Assembly (NCBI RefSeq): GCF_964340395.1
Contig: NC_135565.1
Coordinates: 22,600,209 to 22,612,208 of the forward strand
Direction: 5' to 3'
Length of the DNA: 12,000 nucleotides
Origin: Glandiceps talaboti
Taxonomy: Eukaryota > Hemichordata > Enteropneusta > Spengelidae
Both the position numbers and the translations under genes were made by a program. Shown here one piece after another: positions 1 to 7,905 of the stretch. A model generated the notes under the pieces. It saw nothing but the letters and a program-made list of their open reading frames with translations. It did not search any database and was not told the DNA's origin. Every line of letters starts with the position of its first letter. The stretch's first letter is position 1.

Positions 1-285
1 CGTGGCAGTGATAAATTCATTCAGTGTATTGGCACAACGAAGCTCAACTTTGCGGACAGAAAAGTAATTATCTAAACCTTTGATATCACAGACATGACTT
101 TTTTTATATGAGAACATTGGGTTGTCATCCGTTTGCCGCTCTACATCAATAACCGTATATAAACACAGCAGTAAACGAGCATCGTGTATGTATAATGAAA
201 AGTTATCGATCATTGGAAAAATCAACATTGTGGATCTTACAAAGCATAGACTGTGATTAGTAGTACCCCCTAAGGACGTTATGCC
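1..285 (-). CDS. Possible partial coding exon, unrecognised protein
   Basis: On the minus strand the frame is open for 95 codons, from an in-frame TGA at 286-288 to the left edge of the window, where it continues out of view. I do not recognise the protein. The translation is of mixed, soluble-looking composition with balanced charged residues, for example CDIKGLDNYFSVRKVELR near the window edge, unlike the Phe/Leu/Cys-rich chance frames elsewhere. In-frame ATG codons lie at 226-228, 211-213 and 115-117 (plus-strand positions). A possible splice acceptor (minus-strand AATCACAG) ends at 251, which would make 1-250 the exon, but its pyrimidine tract is poor. Against coding: a frame this long is expected a couple of times by chance in 12 kb of this composition, and the plus strand is also open for 24 codons at the edge. 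It could be a terminal or internal exon of a gene lying to the left, or nothing. Confidence 0.27.
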
Positions 286-288
286 TCA

Positions 289-898
289 ATGTACGTGAAT
301 ACAATAATTGTATCTATCGTAAACTGATCGTAGTTCCAGTAGTAAAGTTTTTAACTTCTACTTATTGCTTTTACTGACATTCCTGTAAGTGGTTTAGGAC
401 CATTTTATTGTTATGGCCGCCATTTCAAGCTGATTTGTTACATTTCTAAAGTCAATTATTTATTTGCAGCTTGTTTGACCTTTCACCTCTGTGTTTGCAT
501 AAGAGACAAGTTATTGTCGCGCGATTAAGTCGTATGTTGTTATAATAGTTTCAGGGTGTATTTTATCGCTTTCATTTTGTTTTTATTGCTTCTGTTTGTT
601 TGTTTATTTAATTGTTCGCAAAGTTTTCATTTATATCTCCTTTTTCATACAATGTATGTATTTGCAAGTCTTTGTAAATATATAGGTACGGTTAACTCAG
701 TTCAAATTATTTATTACTTTTGTTCTTGTGTATCAGTTGGCACACATTCAAGTTGCCATTCATTTGATAGTATTTATGATTTTTGTTTTCTTCGTCTTTT
801 GTTTGAGAGTAGTCTTCATTAGACCCTGAAATGATTCTTCCCACCGATTAGTATTCCACTGTACACTTTTGATAAACTTTCTTCGTTGGGTTGTTGGT
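289..898. other. Non-coding stretch, T-rich on the plus strand
   Basis: No gene or repeat is visible. The plus strand is strongly T-rich from about 540 to 800, which produces an open frame rich in Phe, Leu and Cys that begins at GTG rather than ATG. Its amino acids reflect base composition, so I do not call it coding. Confidence 0.6.
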
Positions 899-1400
899 TG
901 GTTGCTAACATTGCTACATGTCATTGTCTGGCTCAACAAAAATCTTACTAACATTGCTACATTTTATCGTTTGGCCCTACGAAAAATATTGCTACATTTT
1001 ATCGTCTACCTCACTAAAAATCATGCTAACGTTGCTTCATTTTATCGTCTGACTCAACAAAAATGTTACTTACATTGCTACATTTCATTGTCTGGCTCAA
1101 CCCAAATCTTACTAACATTGCTACATTTTATAATTATCGTCTGACTCACACAAAAATCTTACTAACATTGCTACAAAAATCTTAATAATATTTGCTAAAT
1201 CTTAGTGTCTGGCTCGATCTTACTATTAGTCTGTTGTATAAACAGTACAATATCTTATTGTCTGATTTGACAAATGTATTACTATCTTATCGTCTGGCAT
1301 TACAAAACTTGAAGTACATTAATTTTGTTACATTTCAATCCGTTGAAAGTGTATCGGCCAACTTGTTACAATGTATACGGCTTGGCGCCGATTTGCCAAG
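899..1400 (+). repeat. Degenerate minisatellite, unit about 43 bp
   Basis: The word GCTACATTTTATCGTCTGG and the following CTCAACAAAAATCTTACTAA recur in order. The GCTAC-type anchors fall at 913, 956, 991, 1034 (as GCTTC), 1077, 1120 and 1170, so spacing is 43, 35, 43, 43, 43 and 50 bp. The 35-bp step is an internal deletion and the 50-bp step carries a small insertion near 1131. After 1200 the copies fade, leaving only pieces such as TCTTATTGTCTG and TCTTATCGTCTGGC, and end by about 1400. Copies differ at many positions, so this is an old array. Two open frames cover it (869-1144 and 1192-1404), but they follow the repeat and are not genes. Related copies lie at 2853-2985. Confidence 0.85.
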
Positions 1401-2179
1401 ATAACGGTAGGTCATGCAAAGAATGTGTAGTATGAAAGTTGGTAAGATTTTTTTACGTCAGATACGGAATGATGATCATCTTTAGTAAGAATGATGTCGA
1501 GTCGGACAATAAAATGTAGTTGTAATTACTAGGATGTTTGTTGAACCAGATAACAATGTGTGTCTACTCAAGTGATGATACTACCTGTTGTAATTTGATA
1601 TTGTTTAAAGTTTGGCTTGGTTTGACAGCTGCAGTACTACACATTTGCGTGGTATATTGTTCATTCGTTTTTTCTCGTCTGCATGGTTTTATTTTAATTA
1701 TCGTTCCGAGATATTAGTTGATTCTTGGTGAGTAAATCTAGCCTGATTACGGTGATAACAGTATATTCCTTTTTAGTCTCTCATACCATACCACTGGCGT
1801 CGTAAACAGATCGGAGTCAATCTCTTAAACAACATTAAAAGCCAAATGTCCAACAAAGTGTTTCTTAGAGTGTATAGTCAAACACCAAAAGTATGAACTT
1901 ATGCTTGATATTTTTGGATATGAACCGTATAGGAGCATTTTTGAAATACTACTACTTTCTATACTTGCGTGAATCGATTAACATTTTTTTACTGAGACTG
2001 AGAGTAAAACTCTCAACTACGAAGTCTGTAGACAGACATGAAATGTTTACAGTACATCTTGATTGCTAACGCCTATTGCAATTTCCAAACATGTTGTGAA
2101 AGTTGGTATTTTGATGAAATTAAATATTAGTTGTTTTTTAATGGCAGCACTCTAGATCTGTGCTCAATTACTACGTACC

Positions 2180-2193
2180 TGCCAGAACTGGCA
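2180..2193. repeat. Short perfect inverted repeat
   Basis: TGCCAG and CTGGCA are exact reverse complements around a two-base AA spacer. The shape resembles a binding site for a dimeric factor, but there is no gene nearby to give it a role. A chance occurrence is quite possible. Confidence 0.4.
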
Positions 2194-2406
2194 CGGATCT
2201 ATAATGGCAAAATGGTCGTTTGAATTTCCAGAATTCCGTAGGGAGGGCAAACAATCACAGACGAGGAAGAAACCTTTCATGTGATACAATTCGGTAAATG
2301 CATAGCATTAAAGTATACGTACAGTCTGCCTGTCCTACTAATTACATGGTTGAATTGACATGGGCATAAGCGTGGTTCACATCTTGCCCAAGGTCATCAG
2401 CCATTC

Positions 2407-2432
2407 AAAAACAAACAGCAAAAACAAACAGC
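2407..2432 (+). repeat. Exact 13-bp tandem duplication
   Basis: AAAAACAAACAGC occurs twice head to tail with no mismatch. It is probably a local slippage duplication. No function is suggested. Confidence 0.7.
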
Positions 2433-2852
2433 TTGGACCGACAACTTGCAGATTCCAAGTAAACCAGTATAACTATTCGACCATTACACAGGGAGAAAAT
2501 ATAGGTTAACTTGACTTTGTATGGTGTATGGTGTGTATGAATGGCCACAAATTTGCTACAGCGTTTACTACGAGTTTAATATTTGGATAGTGACTGAGTG
2601 TTGCACACAGTAGCACTTTCAAATTGGTACATAAACGGCAGCAAGCTATTCTCCTACGTCTGCAGAATGAAATGTTAGAAATAAAAAGCCTGAAATGCTG
2701 GCGGGATCAAATATCTTCAAAGTGTTTATCTTGTTTGTGATAGTCAGTCACCTGAGATTGCAAAACGAGACATCCCCTACAGGGTATTCTAGGCCAAGAA
2801 CGCAGAAAGGGGATTGGGCGAAAGGGCGTCTCCTATTGATAGTATAAAGAGG

Positions 2853-2985
2853 AAAATCTTACAACTGCTACATTTTATCAACTGGTGTATCGTCTGGCTC
2901 TACAATAACAACATGTTTAATATTATCACTACATTGTATCTTGTTTGTGGCAAAAATGTAAAAACTGTTACATTTTGTCAATTCC
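2853..2985 (+). repeat. Dispersed copies of the 43-bp repeat family
   Basis: AAAATCTTAC, GCTACATTTTATC (2867-2879), TATCGTCTGGCTCTAC (2888-2903) and ACTGTTACATTTTGTC (from about 2965) match pieces of the 899-1400 unit in the same orientation and order. About two to three diverged units are present. A 108-codon open frame (2814-3140) covers this stretch, but its middle is this repeat and it matches no family I know. The separation of about 1.45 kb from the main array suggests either one larger decayed element or two insertions of the same family. Confidence 0.6.
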
Positions 2986-5267
2986 CTAGAAATACAAATG
3001 TGATTCTTATATTAACGGGATTATGTTGTATTTACACAGTACAGATTTCTTACGAAATGATGTGCAATATACAAAGCATTGAACTATCTAGGACGAAACG
3101 GAAATCTCTCTTTAACTGGGGTAGTCGTGCAAAACCTTGACTACGTGTAAAATTACAGGACTACCCTAATGGTACGGGTACATTCATATTTGAGGAGATT
3201 GGCTCTGCCTCGGGCCCATGTCGTTACCTGGCGTCAACTTTCTTATAATTATACAATTACCAGACTATGTTGTCTACTATTTCTATTTACTAGGCTGTTG
3301 CTTACATTGTTGTAGGGTCCCATAATTTTTCACGACTTCTCTTTATGGAGTATATTAAGTAAACTTTCTCCGAACTTTGAAATTTTGTCGTGAAAGTCGC
3401 ACATGATGACAATAAATCTGTAAAACTTCCGTCAGATCACGGAGGCCACGTTTGGAGCAGTTCTATTAGTGTAATTATAACTATTATCGACTATTTCTGC
3501 TATTTTAATGAATAGATAATCAGAGAAGGTCCGGTACAGGCCTTTGTAATGTGTTTGGAGGTTTTATCTACTATGTTCTCGTGGTTTATTTCAAGAGGAA
3601 TGACGTTCAAAATGAATGGAAACATAATTTACAGATCTACTTTAGTTTTTTTACACAATTCTTTTACTCTGACGTCTGAGTAGGTATTTTTCCTCTTCTG
3701 TGGTCTTTTGAATGTCACGGTCGAAACCATGACAACACCGATACTATACAATGTTTTGTCGATTCTTATGATGGTTTGTGTACACGAGAAACGACAAACC
3801 CATTTCAAAAGCTATCGTTGTCTTGGTAATACGCGTGCATGAGATGTGTAGTCATGGCACCCGGAATAGCATGCCGGTTACTCACTTCCAACAGATGCCG
3901 AGTTATCACACGAACTCGACGTCCAGAACATGCACATTGAAAGCCGAGTACAATAACACACCTTTAAAACATGTAATCGTTTGAATAGTCGCCTATTCTT
4001 CAACAGTTTTTTTTTACTAATTCAAGGTGAGAGTTCACGCTGATTGTCCCTTCCATGCACCGTGTTGTCAAATTATTCAGTCGCTGTTCCATTCAAGTAA
4101 AGTGACTTTTGTGAAACGGTCAATCGGTGTGAATTTTCTAGACATTGAAATACAACTAGAAGTTATCGACCATTTAATTTTCACGGCTGGTGGTCGGTAA
4201 ATCTCTTTGGCCTGGCGGTGTTGTTGATCACGGTGATATCTCACCAAGTCTTCTTCTCTTTATACAAAAATGATGAAAGGCAAAACAACCAAAATGTCAC
4301 CTTGTTCTCTGGGACAATCCCACAACTTAACTCAAGCAGAGGAACTTGACTAAACATTCAGTGAAAATAAATTATTTAAAGGCCAGAGTTTCAATCTCAG
4401 ATTCTCGCATTAATGTTCTACTAACATTACATTGGATCATTCTTCTTCTGGACTAACGTTTACGTCTTCACCAGTTCATACAAAATTAAAAATGGGCCAA
4501 TTGACCAACAAAGTAAGCATTCGTCAATCCAATCCATACATCAAATAAATCAGGTAATTAGTAATCGATTGTTCCATCAACATCCCAATAATTATAGGAT
4601 TATTTATATGTCTACTCTGACTTCATTATCGATCCACCCATATGTCCGTCGGCCATCGATCGATATCTAAATTCGTCTAATAGTACAGTAAATATGATCA
4701 CACGTGTGGTTGTACACGTATGTATATCTGATTGGTTTTCTGGTTGATGGATGATCTCACAAACCACTGTAAGTCTTCTTAATCGTATAAAGTATACGAA
4801 TTAGATTTGATGTAAAATCGTACTGATAGCGACGCAGCAGAGGAATATTACAAATAAAATAATGTACATTAAAATCTTGGCTGTCTGTATTCATTTAGCT
4901 GGTTCGTTGATCGGACCCTCGTTTTGAAAGTATTGGGGTCTATACTGTCTGTTACGTAGTTTGGTAGAGCGGCCATATTAAGTCTGACGGTGTCTGGAAA
5001 GAAAGACGGCTGACGATAAGGTAGACTATAGAGGTCAAACCATCATCCGGGAAGATACACACCCTGAATTGTGTGGAGGGAAAGATGTGTAATCAGATGG
5101 ACTTAAAATATATCCAGTCATGCTGAAATCCGTTCACTTTATCATAGACTCTGACTAATTTTCAGAAACCCGTTCTATGAAGGAATGTGCGACCATGGCC
5201 ATGATAATATGAAAACGAAATTATCGTTCCAAACCGTTCTGACACAATCAACTAATTAACTCTATTA
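2986..5267. other. Long non-coding stretch with no clear content
   Basis: About 2.3 kb with no gene, RNA or substantial repeat that I can support. The frame at 3778-3984 is short and resembles nothing I know. A 10-bp palindrome CACACGTGTG with an E-box core sits at 4699-4708. A string of AATAAA-like words (for example near 4855) is expected in DNA this AT-rich. It may be intergenic or intronic. Confidence 0.55.
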
Positions 5268-5307
5268 GGAATCCTGTTCTATAAATAGGAACCCTGCTGT
5301 ATAAATA
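5268..5307 (+). repeat. 20-bp tandem duplication with TATA-like words
   Basis: Two 20-bp units stand head to tail (5268-5287 and 5288-5307), beginning GGAATCCTG and GGAACCCTG and differing at three positions. Each ends in TATAAATA, a good match to a TATA box, and a further GGA follows. If one were a core promoter on the plus strand, transcription would start near 5310-5340, but no open frame or exon follows. I treat this as a repeat first and a promoter only as a remote option. Confidence 0.6.
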
Positions 5308-5477
5308 GGAAGCTACGCTAGAGTTCGTCATATATGGCGCCACTATGATTTGAACCTGTAAAGTGTGTATAGGAGCGTTGTGCCGTAATAGGGCTATATT
5401 CCTAGGACCCAGAATAATTGTACTATAAGCTGTATGATCATGACATTCATTTAATGAAAGATGACTTTAAGTGTGAT

Positions 5478-5569
5478 ATATTGTATGACTACCGAGGTGT
5501 TGCCTATGATAATCGACGGCGAAGTCGAAGGTTGATGGCATGGACAACACCTGGGTAGTCATACAATAT
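5478..5569. repeat. 92-bp long hairpin, MITE-like inverted repeat
   Basis: The left arm at 5478-5502 and the right arm at 5545-5569 are reverse complements at 24 of 25 positions; the right arm includes CAACACCTGGGTAGTC and the only mismatch is within ACCGAGG on the left. The 42 bases between contain a smaller GAC/GTC stem. Both outer ends can be read as TA flanking TTGTATGACTACC, which would fit a Tc1/mariner-type TA target duplication. No protein is encoded. The likely identity is a tiny non-autonomous inverted-repeat element; a structured RNA such as a miRNA-like precursor is the alternative. Confidence 0.7.
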
Positions 5570-6478
5570 CTAACATGCACATTGATTGTGAAAACTCCTC
5601 CAAAATTGGAAAACACCCCTAAAGTATAATATAAGACACTCCACAAATCTCGAAATCGGTCGCAGAGGTATTTCGGTTGAGTGATTACACAATTTACATT
5701 TTAATATATTCGGCTATACACACCTGTTATGTATGTATAGTTTAGAATAGCCAATCGAAGAAAGGAAACAAGACAGAATTTCATTGGTTGAATTTGTAGA
5801 TAAACCCAGGTCCAGACTGAACCGTCTCTCGTTTGGATAGTACGCCTCCACGACAGTACGTAAGCTTATTCGCGAGGCTGTAGTCAGACGGTTTTCGTGA
5901 AGAACTGGAGGAGCAATATTAATGAGAAAATTTAATTAATGGGCATGGAATCTGACATTCTGGGTACGCAATGTTGGTTTTAGTCTAAATGAGGAAAATG
6001 CTCCTTGACACGTTGGCCTGCTTTCTACCCTAAAGGGTCGGAGAATCAACACAACACGCGGCGTTGGAATTCTAAGACATTTCAGTACGGTCAACAGGTA
6101 ATTTTTGCCCTGGAGTGATTTCACTTGTTGAGTACCTGTTCTTCGTCGTCAGACACTGGGAGACATTTTGAATTGAGATTTTTTGTTTGTTTTATTCAGT
6201 ACAGTTAAATAACATAAAACCACCCACAACACCAAAATCATGTGCCTGGAGAACATCGTCAATTTGGAAGACATATTTCCTCTGTGGTCAAAAAACTAAA
6301 TATACTGTAACAATACAATGAAAACACGAATACATATCAACTTTATACGTTTACAAATAAAGAGATACATTGTAAAAAATACACTATTTAGATATTCGTT
6401 ATAAGTTCCTATAGACGTTATATGGATTTCTTTTCTGTATGATAAAGATTTCATTTGACCCTTTATCTCGTATGCTAA
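5570..6478. other. Non-coding stretch
   Basis: No gene is recognised. A minus-strand 62-codon frame (5936-6124) is arginine-rich but matches nothing I know. A 10-base inverted repeat with one mismatch (GAACCGTCT near 5819, AGACGGTTTTC from 5886) spans about 70 bp and could be chance. From about 6170 to 6440 the sequence is AT-rich and simple. Confidence 0.5.
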
Positions 6479-6595
6479 GCAAATCTCGTGACGTTACTAG
6501 GCAAATCTCGTGACGTTACTCGGCAAATCTCGTGACGTTACTCGGCAAATCTCGTGACGTTACTCGGCAAATCTCGTGACGTTACTAGGCAAATC
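6479..6595 (+). repeat. 22-bp tandem array, TGACGT in each unit
   Basis: Five complete units begin at 6479, 6501, 6523, 6545 and 6567, followed by a partial unit GCAAATC at 6589-6595. The unit is GCAAATCTCGTGACGTTACT plus two bases. Those two bases are AG in units 1 and 5 and CG in units 2-4; otherwise the units are identical. Each unit contains TGACGT, the core half-site for CREB/ATF-type bZIP factors, and two or three CpG dinucleotides. The perfection means recent expansion or homogenisation. Confidence 0.92.
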
Positions 6596-7024
6596 ATTCC
6601 ATGGGATACATGACGACCAAATCGGCCCAAAATGCGGTAAATATTGTCTGTTTGGGGTGAATCTTCGAAGCAAGCTAATTAATTTCTAGAGAAACAACGA
6701 CGATGGTACCCAGGATTACACTAGAATGATATTTAATCATAAGCTTACTGAACAAAGGTAATAAAAATGATAACATCCTCTATTTTGAACAAACACGTGA
6801 AACTGTGGCTAAAAATAAGGACAACACACATCACCATGTACTCCTGTTTCAACTACCGGTCTTTACAATTAATACCATGTAAATTGTTGAGTGATATTTA
6901 AAGTGAACTGTATATTCAGCTGAGGCGTTTGATTTGCTGATTGCATACTTTAAACTGATTTGTATAAAAAAAAATCCTACAAAAGCTTTTTTATTCGGAG
7001 ATAGGTCAGGTAGAGTAGGCCTGC
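6596..7024. other. Non-coding spacer
   Basis: No gene or repeat was recognised. It is AT-rich, with a short poly(A) run near 6967-6975. Confidence 0.55.
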
Positions 7025-7260
7025 GGGGTTGTCGTTGGCTGAGTGGTTAAACCACTTGCCTCTTACCACTGCGATTGATTAAAATTTACCACGCTGTAAG
7101 TAAGAAGAGTGTTGTTCAGTTTGACTCTACGCAGGTTTTCCCTGGGTACTCCGGTGTCCTCCTGCACTAACACTGAACACTTATCACTTGAGTGATAAGT
7201 GTTTATATACTTAACGAACTACCCAGTATGAATAAAGATTATTGTCACTATTACTATTAC
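7025..7260 (+). mobile_element. tRNA-derived SINE, degraded
   Basis: The head resembles a tRNA: TGGCTGAGTGGTTAA at 7036-7050 is a good RNA polymerase III A box of the Ser/Leu tRNA type. The B box expected near 7070-7080 is badly decayed. The middle block GGTTTTCCCTGGGTACTCC followed by GGTGTCCTCCTGC (7133-7165) resembles the conserved central domain of widespread marine-invertebrate SINEs (MetaSINE-like; from memory, not checked). The 3' end AATAAAGATTATTGTC passes into ATT/ACT triplets, a typical SINE tail. A perfect 13-bp-arm palindrome lies inside. The element encodes no protein and would have depended on a partner LINE to move. Exact ends and target duplications are not clear; the 5' boundary is approximate. 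With the B box decayed it is probably inactive. Confidence 0.75.
7176..7203. repeat. 28-bp perfect palindromic hairpin in the SINE
   Basis: AACACTTATCACT, a TG spacer, then AGTGATAAGTGTT: the 13-base arms are exactly complementary. It lies between the conserved SINE core and the tail. In an RNA copy it would form a stem with almost no loop, so it may work better as a DNA cruciform, or it may be a local inverted duplication in this copy. Confidence 0.85.
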
Positions 7261-7366
7261 GCCTAGGGACCTTACCAACTGAGTGTGGAATTCGAGGCAG
7301 GATGGCAGAAATTACATTGAGACGAAGTCAATAATTTATTTCTGCTATCCTGCTGAGAGAATTGTG

Positions 7367-7813
7367 ATAGTATGGGTTGCCCCCTCCCCTAAGATATCGC
7401 CATAGTATGGGTTGCCCCCTCCTTTAAGAGATCGCCATAATATGGGTTGCCCTTCCCCCTCGCCGTCTAAGATATCACAATAGTATGGGTCGCCCCCTCC
7501 CCCTCCTTTAAGATATCGCCATAGTATGGGTTGCCCTAGTCTTGCTGCTAGACGTTCGGGCTTTCTTTCGATGCTATAACTATAAGCGAACTAAGTTCGC
7601 ATGTGAGGGCTTGTTCCATCCTCGATAGCGTTGTTCGGCTGTGTGTCGTATTTTATCGGAAGAACATCCGAGGGCTAGCTGATAAACTAGGGTTGCCCCT
7701 TCCTCTATGATATCGCCATAGACATATTATGGGGTTGCCCCCCTCCCCTAAGATATCACCATAATACGGGGTTGCCCCCTCCCCAAAGATATCACCATAG
7801 TATGGTGTTGCTC
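7367..7813 (+). repeat. C-rich minisatellite, unit about 35 bp, interrupted
   Basis: Units read ATAGTATGGGTTGCC, then a C-rich CCCTCCCCTAA, then GATATCGCC. Starts fall near 7367, 7402, 7437, 7480 and 7521, and after an inserted element near 7724, 7771 and 7797. The longer units carry extra C/T-rich bases (for example CGCCGTCT near 7461). The palindrome GATATC recurs in most units. The last unit (TATGGTGTTGCTC) decays. The array is interrupted at 7536-7690 by an unrelated inverted-repeat element, so it was already present when that element arrived. Confidence 0.85.
7536..7690. mobile_element. 155-bp inverted-repeat element inside the array
   Basis: The element begins CTAGTCTTGCTGCTAG and ends CTAGCTGATAAACTAG. 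The ends are imperfect terminal inverted repeats: read inward from each side, both have CTAGT at the tip and GCTAG about ten bases in. GGTTGCC stands immediately on both sides (7529-7535 and 7691-7697) and belongs to the host minisatellite unit, consistent with a target duplication of about 7 bp. Inside are three small stems: GCGAAC/GTTCGC at 7586-7600, GAGG/CCTC near 7605-7624, and TCGGA/TCCGA at 7656-7671. There is no coding capacity. The likely class is a MITE, a non-autonomous DNA transposon derivative; I cannot name the superfamily. Confidence 0.7.
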
Positions 7814-7905
7814 TATAACATATCAGCCTACTTAAGAAGCCATTGTTTAAGACAAGTGTAAGATTTGTATTAACATGTCACGTGAACGTTGTTACTTCTA
7901 TTTAC
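7814..7905. other. Unique spacer between two C-rich arrays
   Basis: Ninety-two bases of ordinary AT-rich sequence separate the 35-bp array from the 44-bp array. No motif stands out. Confidence 0.6.

Larger units (their letters stand above)
1401..2852. other. Non-coding stretch with minor repeats only
   Basis: No gene is recognisable. Small structures only: a hairpin TGAGAG/CTCTCA at 1999-2015, a 6-bp inverted repeat GTCTGT/ACAGAC at 2024-2037, a 14-bp inverted repeat TGCCAG-AA-CTGGCA at 2180-2193, and an exact 13-bp tandem duplication at 2407-2432. None is long enough to imply a function alone. Confidence 0.6.

Noticed and set aside
556-822. Plus-strand 88-codon frame, hydrophobic
   Set aside because: It starts at GTG, and its Phe/Leu/Cys bias mirrors the T-rich strand. 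No domain is recognisable.
2814-3140. 108-codon plus frame, the longest closed frame in the window
   Set aside because: Its middle is the 43-bp repeat family and the rest matches no family I know. At about 6-7% stop codons per frame, a few frames of roughly 95-110 codons are expected by chance in 12 kb read six ways.
4699-4708. CACACGTGTG palindrome with an E-box core
   Set aside because: It is an isolated 10-bp word in a 2 kb stretch with no gene; chance is sufficient.
5346-5356. Minus-strand GGTTCAAATCA resembling a tRNA B box
   Set aside because: There is no convincing A box at the right distance and no cloverleaf arms, so no tRNA or SINE is called.
5819-5896. Inverted pair GAACCGTCT / AGACGGTTTTC about 70 bp apart
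   Set aside because: The arms are only about 9-10 bases with a mismatch, and there are no flank duplications.
5936-6124. Minus-strand 62-codon arginine-rich frame
   Set aside because: It is short, with no recognisable domain and no supporting splice or neighbouring exon.
6479-6595. CRISPR or iteron origin for the 22-bp units
   Set aside because: The units are contiguous with no spacers, and there is no replication gene nearby. A tandem repeat is enough.
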